From Catellatospora tritici (GTDB lineage Bacteria > Actinomycetota > Actinomycetes > Mycobacteriales > Micromonosporaceae), in NCBI RefSeq assembly GCF_019083965.1, contig NZ_JAHRCY010000039.1, positions 1-62,050 on the forward strand: DNA of 62,050 bases, in the 5' to 3' direction. The translations under genes were made by a program, and so were the position numbers. The notes beneath the pieces are model-generated. The model ran no database searches and had not been told where the DNA came from. It worked only from the letters and a program-made list of their open reading frames with translations. The number at the start of each line of letters is the position of its first letter. Position 1 is the first letter of the stretch. Positions 42,774-51,673 of the stretch are shown one piece after another.

Positions 42774-43143
42774 GGCTGCGCCGGCTGCTGCGCGATCCGG
42801 TGACCAGCTGCAACGCGTCATGCCCGCGCGGGCACCGGACCTGATGCCCGAACCATACGGCTGTGCATGGACGGCGTCGAACGCTTGGATGATCGGGTGT
42901 CGGCTGGGTCGGCTGAACGGCGCGACATCTGCGAACCCGAACTTTTGAATCCGTCGCCCGATTCGGCGGACGAGTCGAATGGAAAATGGCGTTCGCCTGC
43001 GATTGGCGGCCATCGGATTGATCGAATGCCGGTGCGGCCGGTAGCGCGGTCGGACGACCCGACCCGACACTCCTCGAACGGCTGATGCCGGTGACTTGTC
43101 TCACGATGTCATCGTGGGTGCATTCGGCCCGACGGGAGTATCG
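42774..43143. other. 370-bp gap before the NB-ARC pair
   Basis: No convincing gene. A 72-codon open frame at 42867-43085 has poor composition. The region must hold the promoter of the NB-ARC pair, but I could not place it. Confidence 0.5.
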
Positions 43144-45495
43144 ATGTTGCGAATGCGCGTAACCCCGATGATGATCGGCATCGCCGTACTCATGATGATC
43201 AGCTGGGCGGCGGCTGTCGTGCTGAGTCCGCCCGCGAACCGGCACTGGACCTGGATGATCGTCGCGGTGAGCGCCGGGATCATGGCTGGGGGCGTGTTGC
43301 GGCGGGCATACCGTCCAGCAGTGTCCGGGGGCCCTCCGCCCGTGCTGCCGCTGGACCAGTACGTCGTGCCCTTCACGCTGCCGCCGTCGCCCCCGCTGGT
43401 CGGGCGTGATGCGGAGATCGAGACCATTGCCGGTCATCTGCGGCGCGACGACGGTACGCCGCGAATCGTGGTCATCCACGGTGTGCCGGGAATAGGCAAG
43501 ACGGCTCTCGCCATCAATGCGGCCCGGGTTCTCGCGGAGTACTTCACCGGCGGCGCGATATTCGCCTCACTGAGCGAATTCGCCCGCGAGTCGCAGCATG
43601 GTGAGCCTGATCCGCGAGACGTCCTCGTCGGTTTCATAGACGCTCTGCAGGGCCAGGGTGAAACGATTCCGGAAGGTCTCGAAGGCCGCCGAAACCGCTA
43701 TCAGGATCTCATTCGGCGGGCACGGGGCAAGGTCCTCGTCGTGCTCGACGACGCGTCCAGCGCCGAGGCGGTGATGGCACTGCTGCCCGATGCTGTGAAC
43801 TGCTCGGTGCTGGTGACCGCCCGAAGCCCGCTGCCGATCGAGGGTGCCCTGACGATGCCGGTGCTGGGCGCGCTCGACGAGGCGCACGCCAAACGACTGC
43901 TGACCTCGCTCGTAGGAGCCGACCGGGTGGTCGGCGAGGACGACGCCGTGTCGGAGATCGTCATGCGGTCGCAGGGATCGCCGTTGGCGTTGCAGTTGGC
44001 GGCCGCCTCGATCGCCAGTCGCCCGAACTGGAGTCTGGCCGCGACGGTCGAGACCATGCGCGAGAACACCGGACAGGCCGATGACCGCGCACCGGACGGG
44101 GCGCTGGACCTCAGTTTCGCTCTGCTCACGGAGGACGAGCAGCAGGCGGTGCTGCTGATCGGGTTGCTGGACAAGCGGGTGTTCGAGCCATGGACGCTGG
44201 GCGCGCTGCTCGACCGCCCCGAGCCCACCGCGTGGCGGCTGTGTGACCGGCTCGTGGACGCCAGACTGCTGGAGCACGTGATGGACGACGCCACCGGGGT
44301 CGCCGCGTTCCGGGTCCTGGAGCATGTCTGGGCGTACGCGCGAGCGCGGATGGGTCAGCATCGACCGGTCGAGGCCCTGCAGCGGTTGGAAGACCTGCAG
44401 CAGGCCCGGATGGAACTGGATCTGCGGGATCTGCTGCGTGATGAGGTGTACACCGAGTTCGAGCGCGGCAAACTCTCGTGGGCCCTGCGCAACGCCCGTC
44501 GTGCGCTGGCCCGTGCCCGCGAGAACCTGGAGCAGACCAGGCGTGAGCTCGACCAGGCCAACAACGGAGATCCCGTGGTGACGAGCAGGGAGGCCACTCG
44601 CACCCTGACCCGCCACAACCAGGCACGTGAGGCAGAGGCGCTGGTGTTGGCGGCGCTGGCTGAGGTGTTGGCCGAACTCGGCGGTGTGGACGACGTCATC
44701 GAGGTGGCCGAGAGCGCCCTCGGCGCGCAGAGTTCCCAGGCCAGGGCGAGAGCGCTGCGCTGCAAGGGCAAGGCGCTGCGCCGTCAGCGGCGCTTCCTTG
44801 AAGCGCGTGAGGTGCTCCATCTGGCGCTGGAGGTGGCGGGCAACGAGCCTCAGTCCGAGCAGATAAGAATCCTGCGGGAGCTCGCGATAACGGTGTCTTC
44901 GCTGCACCGTTTCGAGGAGGGCATGGCGGCGGTTCAGCGGGCGTTGAGCCGCTGCGAGCAGGCCGAGGTGCTGGGCAACCTACGTGCGAGCATCCTGTGG
45001 GCCAAATCCGTGCTGCTGTTCGACGAGTTCAAGCAGACCGGGGACCCGCAGTGGTTGCAGGCGGCCGAGGAGACGCTGGACACCGCGGCCGAGACGGCCG
45101 AGAAGCATGCGCAACTGCTGTGGCTGGCGTGGGTCGATCACCAGCGGGCCCGGGTCAAGCGCGCCCAGGGCCGTTTCGACGTCGCGCGCTCGATCGCGTA
45201 TCAGGCGATCGAGGGATTCGCGCACATGCGCCACCGGTACGGGTCGGCGCGCTGCCGACTGGAGATAGGTCTGACCTACCTGGACCAGGGTCTGCCCCAG
45301 GAGGCGTTGCCGCTGCTGGAGGAAGCCAGGCAGACGTTCTCCTTCTGCGGGGACCGCTGGATCGAGGCGGACACCGTGAAAGCGCTCGGTGAAGCCCGGC
45401 AGCAGCTCGGCCTGCGACAGGGGACGCTGCACGAGCTGCGCGTGGCGCTGTCCCACGGTCTTCCCACGCCATCGGCGCACAATGGAAGCCGATGA
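43144..45495 (+). CDS. Membrane-anchored NB-ARC/TPR protein, first of a pair
   Basis: A 783-aa STAND-type NTPase from ATG 43144 (GGGAG upstream). Two membrane helices lie at about 8-28 and 36-51. The NB-ARC domain spans about 85-400, with Walker A HGVPGIGKTAL near 112, Walker B VLVVLDDASS near 200 and the GLPL-type GSPLALQLAAASI near 280. About 440-475 is a coiled-coil helix (ARARENLEQTRRELDQAN) and about 480-770 is TPR-rich. It lacks the SARP DNA-binding part of AfsR. It overlaps or abuts the next gene, so they are likely expressed together. Role unknown: signal transduction or defence. Confidence 0.82.
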   Translation: MLRMRVTPMMIGIAVLMMISWAAAVVLSPPANRHWTWMIVAVSAGIMAGGVLRRAYRPAVSGGPPPVLPLDQYVVPFTLPPSPPLVGRDAEIETIAGHLRRDDGTPRIVVIHGVPGIGKTALAINAARVLAEYFTGGAIFASLSEFARESQHGEPDPRDVLVGFIDALQGQGETIPEGLEGRRNRYQDLIRRARGKVLVVLDDASSAEAVMALLPDAVNCSVLVTARSPLPIEGALTMPVLGALDEAHAKRLLTSLVGADRVVGEDDAVSEIVMRSQGSPLALQLAAASIASRPNWSLAATVETMRENTGQADDRAPDGALDLSFALLTEDEQQAVLLIGLLDKRVFEPWTLGALLDRPEPTAWRLCDRLVDARLLEHVMDDATGVAAFRVLEHVWAYARARMGQHRPVEALQRLEDLQQARMELDLRDLLRDEVYTEFERGKLSWALRNARRALARARENLEQTRRELDQANNGDPVVTSREATRTLTRHNQAREAEALVLAALAEVLAELGGVDDVIEVAESALGAQSSQARARALRCKGKALRRQRRFLEAREVLHLALEVAGNEPQSEQIRILRELAITVSSLHRFEEGMAAVQRALSRCEQAEVLGNLRASILWAKSVLLFDEFKQTGDPQWLQAAEETLDTAAETAEKHAQLLWLAWVDHQRARVKRAQGRFDVARSIAYQAIEGFAHMRHRYGSARCRLEIGLTYLDQGLPQEALPLLEEARQTFSFCGDRWIEADTVKALGEARQQLGLRQGTLHELRVALSHGLPTPSAHNGSR

Positions 45496-45496
45496 C

Positions 45497-48379
45497 ATGG
45501 CGACCGCCGCATCCGAACCCAAGGCGCCGGGCTGGCTGAGCCGACGACTCACCCTGGTGCGTCGGGGCACCACGCTCGTGCTGGACCGGGCCATGAGCGT
45601 GGTGAGCCGTCGCAAGATTCAGATCGGTGCGCTGCTGGCCGGCGCCGGCAGCGGCATCGGAACGCTCACCAGCGGTGATCACATCACCGGGAGCATCGTG
45701 CTGCTCAGCGTCGTCGTGTGCGCGCTGACGGGTGCGCCCATCCTGCTGATCGACGGAACGATCCGGGCCAGGCTGTCCTCGGTGTCCGTGGGCGAGTCGA
45801 AGCCCGAGACGGGACGTCCGGCGAAGGCCAGGGTGGATCAGTCGGCGTCGGCAGTCGCGTCGACCGCCCAGGAGCGGGACGGCACCTTTCGAGGCCGTAC
45901 GGTCGAGCTCGCCGAACTGGTGGCACTACACGACCGTGAGCGGCAGGCCCGCACGTCGGGGGCCGAGTCCAGGCCCGCCGCCTCCGGGCCGGTGCAGCTG
46001 CTCATCCACGGCAAACCCGGCGTGGGCAAGAGCCGGTTGGCGGGGGAGTTGGCTGACCGCCTGGCCGGTCAGTATCCGGGCGGTCTGTTGCGGGCGAACT
46101 TCGGTATCGGCGGGGAGCCCAAACCGCCCGCTGAGATCCTCAAGCAGTTCGTGGTGCAGTTGGGCCGCCCGGAGGCGGAGATCCCGCATGAAGCCACCGA
46201 GCGCGCCAATCTGCTGCGCTCGATGACGGCCGGCAAACAGATCCTCTTCCTGTTCGACGCCGCCCGCCACCACGACCAGGTGCTGCAGGTGCTGCCGACC
46301 GAACCCGGCTGCGCGGTCATCGTCACCAGCCGGCGTGATCTCGCGGCCCAGCTCAACGCGCCGCCCTCGCGGCCGCCGTTGGACGTGCCGCCGATCGAGG
46401 AGGCGCTGGAGATGTTCACCGCGTACTCCGGGATCGACTGGACGGCGCAGGCCGAGCAGGCGATCGAGGTCATCGAGGTCTGCGGGCGGCTGCCGATGGC
46501 GATCCGGGCCGCCGCCGACCGCGTCTCCCAGGACGGCACGGACCTGCGGCACGTCGCCGATCTGCTGAGATCACCCAAGACCCGTCTCGACTGGCTGGTG
46601 CGCGGTGGTCACGGAGTCAACGAGCGGATCCAGTCGGAGTACAACCGGCTGCTGCCGCGTCAGCAGCGCGCGCTGTGCCTGCTGACGCTGGTGGAGTCAC
46701 CGACCTTCGTGCCATGGGTGCTGCGGGCGCTGCTCGATGTCCGCCAGTACGAGGCGGAGAACATCATGGCCTCGTTGGCCGCGGCGCAGTTGTTGGACAA
46801 CGCCGGCGTGGACAAGGCGACCGGGGTGGCGAGGTACCGGTTCAACCCGCTGATCCGGCTGTTCGCCAAAGCCCAGCTGGTCGAGCACGACGATGTCGAG
46901 GCGGCTCAGGAACGACTGGACCTGGCCTACCTGCGACTTGTCGACGACGTTCTCGCCGAACTGCGCTCCGGGTATGAGCGGATCTTCCCCCGGGTCGATC
47001 ATCGACCCGGCCCGACCGCCGCGCAGCGCATCGTCGAACATCCCGAGGACAGCATCCGCGCCGAGTACCACAACCTGCTGCGCGTGATTACCGTAGCCAG
47101 GAGCAAGGGCCACCTGGAGCTCTGCTGGCGCGTCGCCGCGCTGGTCCGAGGCTGTGTTCCGACGTTGCCCGGCACGATCGACAGCCTTGAGGCGTTCGGG
47201 CACGGCGTCAGCGCGGCCCGCGAGGACGCGAACGTGCTCGGCGAGATGGACGTCAGCCTGGCCAAGGCGAGCTTCCTGGTGGCGGTCGAGGACTACCCCG
47301 AGGCGTTCTCGATTCTCAGCAAGGTGATCGAGAACAGCGATCACCTCTCGTCCCCGCCGCCGGACGGGTCAGCCCGCACCGTTCTCGGTCGGGGGCTGGC
47401 GGTGCGCAAGGCGCGGGCCCAGCGCAAGATGGCCGAGGCGTTCCAGCAGATGGGGGCGTACGGCCGTGCCAGCGACCTGCTGGAGGAGGCGGCCCTCACC
47501 GCCGATCACGCCGGGACCGAGGAGGAACGCCGGCTGGTGCAGCTGCTGCGGGCGGAGAACCATCGGGTCCCCAGCCCACAGCCCACCTACGCTGACATCC
47601 TCGAAGGGCACCTGCAGGACCCCGTCTACTTCCGCGCCCTGCTCGGGCGGTCGGAGGAGAACCGGCGCCGAGCCCAGTGGGGTAATGCCGAACAGGATCT
47701 GCTCGATGTCGAGCAGCGCTGCGTCGGCGACGCGAGGCGCACCGCGGCGGTCCAGTACCGGCTGGCGCGGCTTTACATCGATCGTTGGCGTCGCGGTGCG
47801 AAGAACCTCGGGGTGCCGATCCCTCCGGTGATCCAGGACGGGACGGAGCCGGACGACGACCCGGCTGCCGGGACCACGGTCGATTCGGAGGCGGGTGCGG
47901 ACCGTGACGAACTCGCCGCAAAGGCGGTGCGCCGGGCCGCGGAGGCGGCGCTGAGTTCGCACCGGATGAACAACGCCGTCGGCATCGTTCGTGCGCAGTG
48001 CCAGCAGGTGCGGGCTCTGGTGGTGGCCGGTCAGCTGCTCGCGGCCGAGCAGCTCCTCCACGACATCTGGCAGTCGCTGAACGGTCCCGCCCTGGTTGAG
48101 AGCCCGGCGCGGACCACCTTGCTGGCCCGTTTCTCGCGCGCCCATGGGGAGCTGCTGCTGCATCGGGGCGACATCGACGGTGCCTGGCGGGCGTTGCGCA
48201 AGGCTGCGTCCCGGTATCGCATGAACCAGGACTGGGCCTGCTACGCGGAGGTCTGGCAGCTGCTCGACGTGCTGCAGCGCAACTACCCCTACCCCAAGAG
48301 CAACGGGCACGACGAGATGGAGACCGTCGAGGACCCGAACGGGGTACGGCTGCCGTGGAAGGCACCCGCGCGTTCATGA
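45497..48379 (+). CDS. Membrane-anchored NB-ARC/TPR protein, second of a pair, atypical Walker B
   Basis: About 960 aa from ATG 45497 (GGAAG upstream; ATG 45482 is an alternative that overlaps the first gene). Two membrane helices lie at about 42-58 and 63-85. Walker A IHGKPGVGKSRL is near 170. Walker B reads ILFLFDAARHHD near 247, where the second acidic residue of the usual hhhhDD/E is replaced by Ala. A GLPM-type LPMAIRAAADR is near 335. About 420-940 is helical TPR-like repeat. No DNA-binding domain. It may be a poorly hydrolysing partner of the first protein. Confidence 0.8.
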   Translation: MATAASEPKAPGWLSRRLTLVRRGTTLVLDRAMSVVSRRKIQIGALLAGAGSGIGTLTSGDHITGSIVLLSVVVCALTGAPILLIDGTIRARLSSVSVGESKPETGRPAKARVDQSASAVASTAQERDGTFRGRTVELAELVALHDRERQARTSGAESRPAASGPVQLLIHGKPGVGKSRLAGELADRLAGQYPGGLLRANFGIGGEPKPPAEILKQFVVQLGRPEAEIPHEATERANLLRSMTAGKQILFLFDAARHHDQVLQVLPTEPGCAVIVTSRRDLAAQLNAPPSRPPLDVPPIEEALEMFTAYSGIDWTAQAEQAIEVIEVCGRLPMAIRAAADRVSQDGTDLRHVADLLRSPKTRLDWLVRGGHGVNERIQSEYNRLLPRQQRALCLLTLVESPTFVPWVLRALLDVRQYEAENIMASLAAAQLLDNAGVDKATGVARYRFNPLIRLFAKAQLVEHDDVEAAQERLDLAYLRLVDDVLAELRSGYERIFPRVDHRPGPTAAQRIVEHPEDSIRAEYHNLLRVITVARSKGHLELCWRVAALVRGCVPTLPGTIDSLEAFGHGVSAAREDANVLGEMDVSLAKASFLVAVEDYPEAFSILSKVIENSDHLSSPPPDGSARTVLGRGLAVRKARAQRKMAEAFQQMGAYGRASDLLEEAALTADHAGTEEERRLVQLLRAENHRVPSPQPTYADILEGHLQDPVYFRALLGRSEENRRRAQWGNAEQDLLDVEQRCVGDARRTAAVQYRLARLYIDRWRRGAKNLGVPIPPVIQDGTEPDDDPAAGTTVDSEAGADRDELAAKAVRRAAEAALSSHRMNNAVGIVRAQCQQVRALVVAGQLLAAEQLLHDIWQSLNGPALVESPARTTLLARFSRAHGELLLHRGDIDGAWRALRKAASRYRMNQDWACYAEVWQLLDVLQRNYPYPKSNGHDEMETVEDPNGVRLPWKAPARS

Positions 48380-48450
48380 CGGGAGGCCGGCCGGCACCAC
48401 CTCGCACGGGCAGACGAGGGTGCCTTCGGTGAGCGGCGCGTCGAACAGTG

Positions 48451-48501
48451 CCGGGTGGGGCCCGGTCCTGGTCGCATGGACCAGGACCGGGCCCCACCCG
48501 G
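48451..48501. terminator. 23-bp perfect hairpin, bidirectional terminator
   Basis: Arms 48451-48473 and 48479-48501 are perfectly complementary with a 5-nt loop (GCATG). It sits between the convergent NB-ARC pair and DNA ligase genes. Confidence 0.9.
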
Positions 48502-48528
48502 ATGTCGTCACCGGACCTGCCGGGACGG

Positions 48529-50640
48529 CTACCGCAGCACGGCGCGCAGGATCTGCCGCACCTGCTTGTGCTTGCCGGACCGGTGCGCGGCCAGCAGTTC
48601 GGCGAACCGCTCGCCGGGCAGCACGGGCAGCCTCAGGTTGGTCGCCCGGTCGGCTTTGGACCCGGCGCCGTCTCCGACGACGACCAGGTCGGTCTTGCCC
48701 GACACCGACCCGGACGACTTACCACCGAGGACCTCGACCGCCTCGTTGCCCTCGGTGCGGCTCAGGCCGGGAATCGAACCGGTGACGACCACGGTCAGCG
48801 GGGTGCCGTCGCGGCGCTGCAGCGGAAGGACCGCGCCGCCCTGCTCGGCGTCGGCGGGCTCCAGGGCCGGGCTGCCCGGCTCCACCATGGTGACCCCGTG
48901 TGCGGCGAGCCGGTCGATGACCGGGGCCAGTTCGATCAGCTCCGCGACGATGACCTGCGCCCGGCCCGCCCCGATGCCGTCGACGAGTTCCCATTCGGCG
49001 ACCGTCGCGGCCTGGACCGCGGCCATGGTGCCGAAGTGCCGGGCGATGCGCCGCGACAGCGACCGGCCGGTCATCCGGACCCCGAGGCCGGTCAGCACCC
49101 GGGACAGGGGCTTGAGCTTGGATGCTTCGATGTTGGCGACCAGGTTGGTGGCCGACAGCGTCCCCATCCGGTCCAGGCGGGACAGCGTCGCGACGTCCAG
49201 CCCGTACAGGTCGGCGGGGTCGGTGACCAGGCCCGCCGCGAGGAGGCTGTCGACGACCTTGTCGCCGAGCCCCTCGATGTCCATCGCGTCGCGGCTGGCG
49301 TAGTACAGCAGTGCCTCCGCGGCGCCGCAGGCCCGGCCGCGCAGGCAGCGCCACCGCTTCTGGGTCCGGTCGATCTCGCCCTGGCAGCGGGGGCACACGG
49401 CCGGGGGCTCGAACGGCTGCGCGGTCTCGGGTCGCTCGTCGAGCTTGGCGCCGGTGATCTCCGGGATCACCTCACCGGCGCGGCGCACGAACACCGTGTC
49501 ACCGACCCGTACGTCGCGTAGCAGCAGGTCGGCGAAGTTGTGCAACGTTGCCGACGCCACGATGACCCCGCCCACCTGCACGGGCTCCAGCACCGCGACC
49601 GGGGTGATCAGACCCGTGCGGCCCACCTGCACGTCGATGCGCAGCAGGGTGGTGGTGCGGGTGTCGGCGGGGAACTTGTAGGCGATGCTCCAGCGCGGTG
49701 CGCGGCTCGACGAACCGGCGGCCTGCTGGTCGGCGGCGTAGTTGGCTTTGACGACCACGCCGTCGACGGCGAAGCCGAGCTGCCCGCGCCGGGCGCCGAG
49801 CGCGACGACGTTGTCGACGACCTCGTCGATGCTGGTCCCGACGACCATCCCGGCCGACGACTGCGCGGTGGTGGCCACGCCCAGCCCGGCCAGGTATTCG
49901 ATCGACTCCGAGTGGCTCTGCGCGTGCTGCTCCGGCACGCCGACGGCGGCGTAGGCGAGGAACGACAGCGGCACGTCGTACCCACGGTTGATCGCGCGCA
50001 TCGTGCCGGCGGCGGCCGAGCGCGGGTGCGCGAACACCGGCTCGCCGTTGGCGATCCGGATCTCGTTCGCGGCGGTGAAGTCGGCGTTGGTCATGAACAC
50101 CTCGCCGCGCACCTCGATGCTGACCGGCGCCGCCAGCTGCTGCGGCAGGCCCGCGACCAGCCGGGCCTGCGCGGTGACGTCCTCGCCGGTCCGCCCGTCG
50201 CCGCGGGTGGCCACCAGCGTCAGCCGCCCGTCGCGGTAGTGGGCCGCGACCGCCAGACCGTCGATCTTCGGCTCGATCGTGTACTGCGCGACCCGCTGTC
50301 CCAGCGCCTTGTGCAGCCGGGAGGCCCAGCCGCGCAGGCCGTCCTCGGCGAAGACGTTGTCGAGGCTGAGCATCGGCTCGCTGTGCGGCACGTCGCCGGT
50401 GGGTCCGGCGACGACCCTGGTGGGGGAGGTCGTGCTCTGCCAGGCGGGGTGGTGGTCCTCGGTCACGGCGATACGCGCGACGAGCGCGTCGTAGGTGGCG
50501 TCGTCGATGGTGACGTCACCGGCGTAGTAGGCGGTGGCGGCGCGCAGGGCCCGTTCGACGGCGGCGAGGTACTCGTCGTGGGTGTAGAACGGCTGGGCGT
50601 GGGTGGGGTCGACGATCGATGCGGTGGCGGTGGCAGACAT
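48529..50640 (-). CDS. NAD+-dependent DNA ligase, probably a second LigA-type ligase
   Basis: About 703 aa from ATG 50640 (AAGGGGA upstream). Domains: Ia (FYTHDEYLAAVERALRAA...DDATYDALVARI), the adenylation core with active-site Lys in EPKIDGLAVAA near 125, OB-fold, a Zn finger with Cys at CPRC, RC and AC near 413-435, helix-hairpin-helix repeats, and a C-terminal BRCT (VVVTGSIPGLSRTEGNEAVE) near 625-700. It seals DNA nicks with NAD+. The Zn-finger/BRCT details and the lack of gatC/mnmA neighbours hint that this is a paralog of the housekeeping ligase (inference). Confidence 0.9.
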   Translation of the reverse strand: MSATATASIVDPTHAQPFYTHDEYLAAVERALRAATAYYAGDVTIDDATYDALVARIAVTEDHHPAWQSTTSPTRVVAGPTGDVPHSEPMLSLDNVFAEDGLRGWASRLHKALGQRVAQYTIEPKIDGLAVAAHYRDGRLTLVATRGDGRTGEDVTAQARLVAGLPQQLAAPVSIEVRGEVFMTNADFTAANEIRIANGEPVFAHPRSAAAGTMRAINRGYDVPLSFLAYAAVGVPEQHAQSHSESIEYLAGLGVATTAQSSAGMVVGTSIDEVVDNVVALGARRGQLGFAVDGVVVKANYAADQQAAGSSSRAPRWSIAYKFPADTRTTTLLRIDVQVGRTGLITPVAVLEPVQVGGVIVASATLHNFADLLLRDVRVGDTVFVRRAGEVIPEITGAKLDERPETAQPFEPPAVCPRCQGEIDRTQKRWRCLRGRACGAAEALLYYASRDAMDIEGLGDKVVDSLLAAGLVTDPADLYGLDVATLSRLDRMGTLSATNLVANIEASKLKPLSRVLTGLGVRMTGRSLSRRIARHFGTMAAVQAATVAEWELVDGIGAGRAQVIVAELIELAPVIDRLAAHGVTMVEPGSPALEPADAEQGGAVLPLQRRDGTPLTVVVTGSIPGLSRTEGNEAVEVLGGKSSGSVSGKTDLVVVGDGAGSKADRATNLRLPVLPGERFAELLAAHRSGKHKQVRQILRAVLR

Positions 50641-50795
50641 GGGGTTCCCCTTCGTCCGGATCCGCTGGCGGATCAAGGCCACCACAACATATCCGCAGGG
50701 TATGACAGTAATGGCGAGACGAAAGTGCCGCGGGCGACCGGTATGCGGGCCGGTGGGGCGGAGCTGAGTCGCCCAGGTCAGCTACCCTGCGCTGC

Positions 50796-51581
50796 ATGTC
50801 GCCGACTGTCCTGCGCTGGTGCGCCGTTCCGCTTGGGCTGCTCGCGTTCGCGCTCAGGTTGGTGGTCACGTTCTGGTTGGAGCCGTTGACCTGGGATCAG
50901 GACCAACACCTGTTGATGATGCTCGCTGGGATCGTGGTCACCGTGGCGGTCCCATTCGGGATCTTGGTGTTGCTCGCCGGCGGCAGTCTTCGACCACCAG
51001 CCCGTCTGGCCCTGGGCGACGGACGTTTCATCGCGCATGCCTCGCCGATATACGCGTGCTCGCAGGCGATCATGTGGATGTCGCTCGGCGGCGGGGTGTT
51101 CGGCGCCGAACGGGTTCCGAACGGTGACAGCATGCGGATGGTCGAGTTCGGCTCCCCGACACCGATGACGATCATCGGTGTCGGGTTCTTCTGGGCGATC
51201 GCAGCCGGTTTCCTGCTCGTGCGACGCCCGCGGCTTGATCTCGACCCGAACGGCCTGACCATCCACCGGGTATGGCGCACGACCGCGATCGCCTGGGATG
51301 AACTGGCCCCCGGCGGCCCGGTTCCGCCGGTCAGGCGCCGCGCCCGCCAACTGCGGCTGTACCTCAACCAGACACCGGTGTTCGGCCAGTACGCCGCCAG
51401 CGAGGATGTTCCGGTCGGGTGGTTGCACGCCGACCCGGCGTTTCTCGCTCGCGCCCTGCGCCACTACGTCGACAACCCACAGGAGCGGGCACTGATCGGC
51501 ACCGAAGAGGGGCTGCGCCGGTTGCGGGCGGCGGCAGTGCCGACCGGCCCCTCACCGCTCGTGCCGCAAACGGTTGATTGA
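50796..51581 (+). CDS. Membrane protein of unknown function
   Basis: A 261-aa protein. Helices lie at about 8-26 (AVPLGLLAFALRLVVTFWL), 40-62 (MMLAGIVVTVAVPFGILVLL) and 122-142 (PMTIIGVGFFWAIAAGFLLV), with a C-terminal cytosolic domain containing a PH-like strand pattern (RPRLDLDPNGLTIHRVWRTT then AIAWDEL) and a helical end. It could be a membrane-linked regulator. It is divergent from the DNA ligase gene; nothing links the two. Confidence 0.65.
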   Translation: MSPTVLRWCAVPLGLLAFALRLVVTFWLEPLTWDQDQHLLMMLAGIVVTVAVPFGILVLLAGGSLRPPARLALGDGRFIAHASPIYACSQAIMWMSLGGGVFGAERVPNGDSMRMVEFGSPTPMTIIGVGFFWAIAAGFLLVRRPRLDLDPNGLTIHRVWRTTAIAWDELAPGGPVPPVRRRARQLRLYLNQTPVFGQYAASEDVPVGWLHADPAFLARALRHYVDNPQERALIGTEEGLRRLRAAAVPTGPSPLVPQTVD

Positions 51582-51617
51582 TCGCCCCGTAGTCCTTCCA
51601 CCACGGGAATTCACAGA

Positions 51618-51665
51618 CTGTGGCGTCCGGGCCGACTCCGCTGGAAGCCGACCCGGACGCCACAG
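51618..51665. terminator. Bidirectional terminator between the membrane protein and secreted protein genes
   Basis: CTGTGGCGTCCGGG (51618-51631) pairs perfectly over 14 bp with 51652-51665; the 20-nt loop can pair a little further. Confidence 0.75.
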
Positions 51666-51673
51666 CGGGCCGG

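Noticed and set aside
42867..43085. 72-codon plus frame upstream of the NB-ARC pair
   Set aside because: Composition unlike the neighbours, no Shine-Dalgarno, no recognisable domain.
48451..48501. 23-bp hairpin as an insertion sequence end
   Set aside because: It sits exactly between two convergent intact genes and has no transposase; a terminator is simpler.
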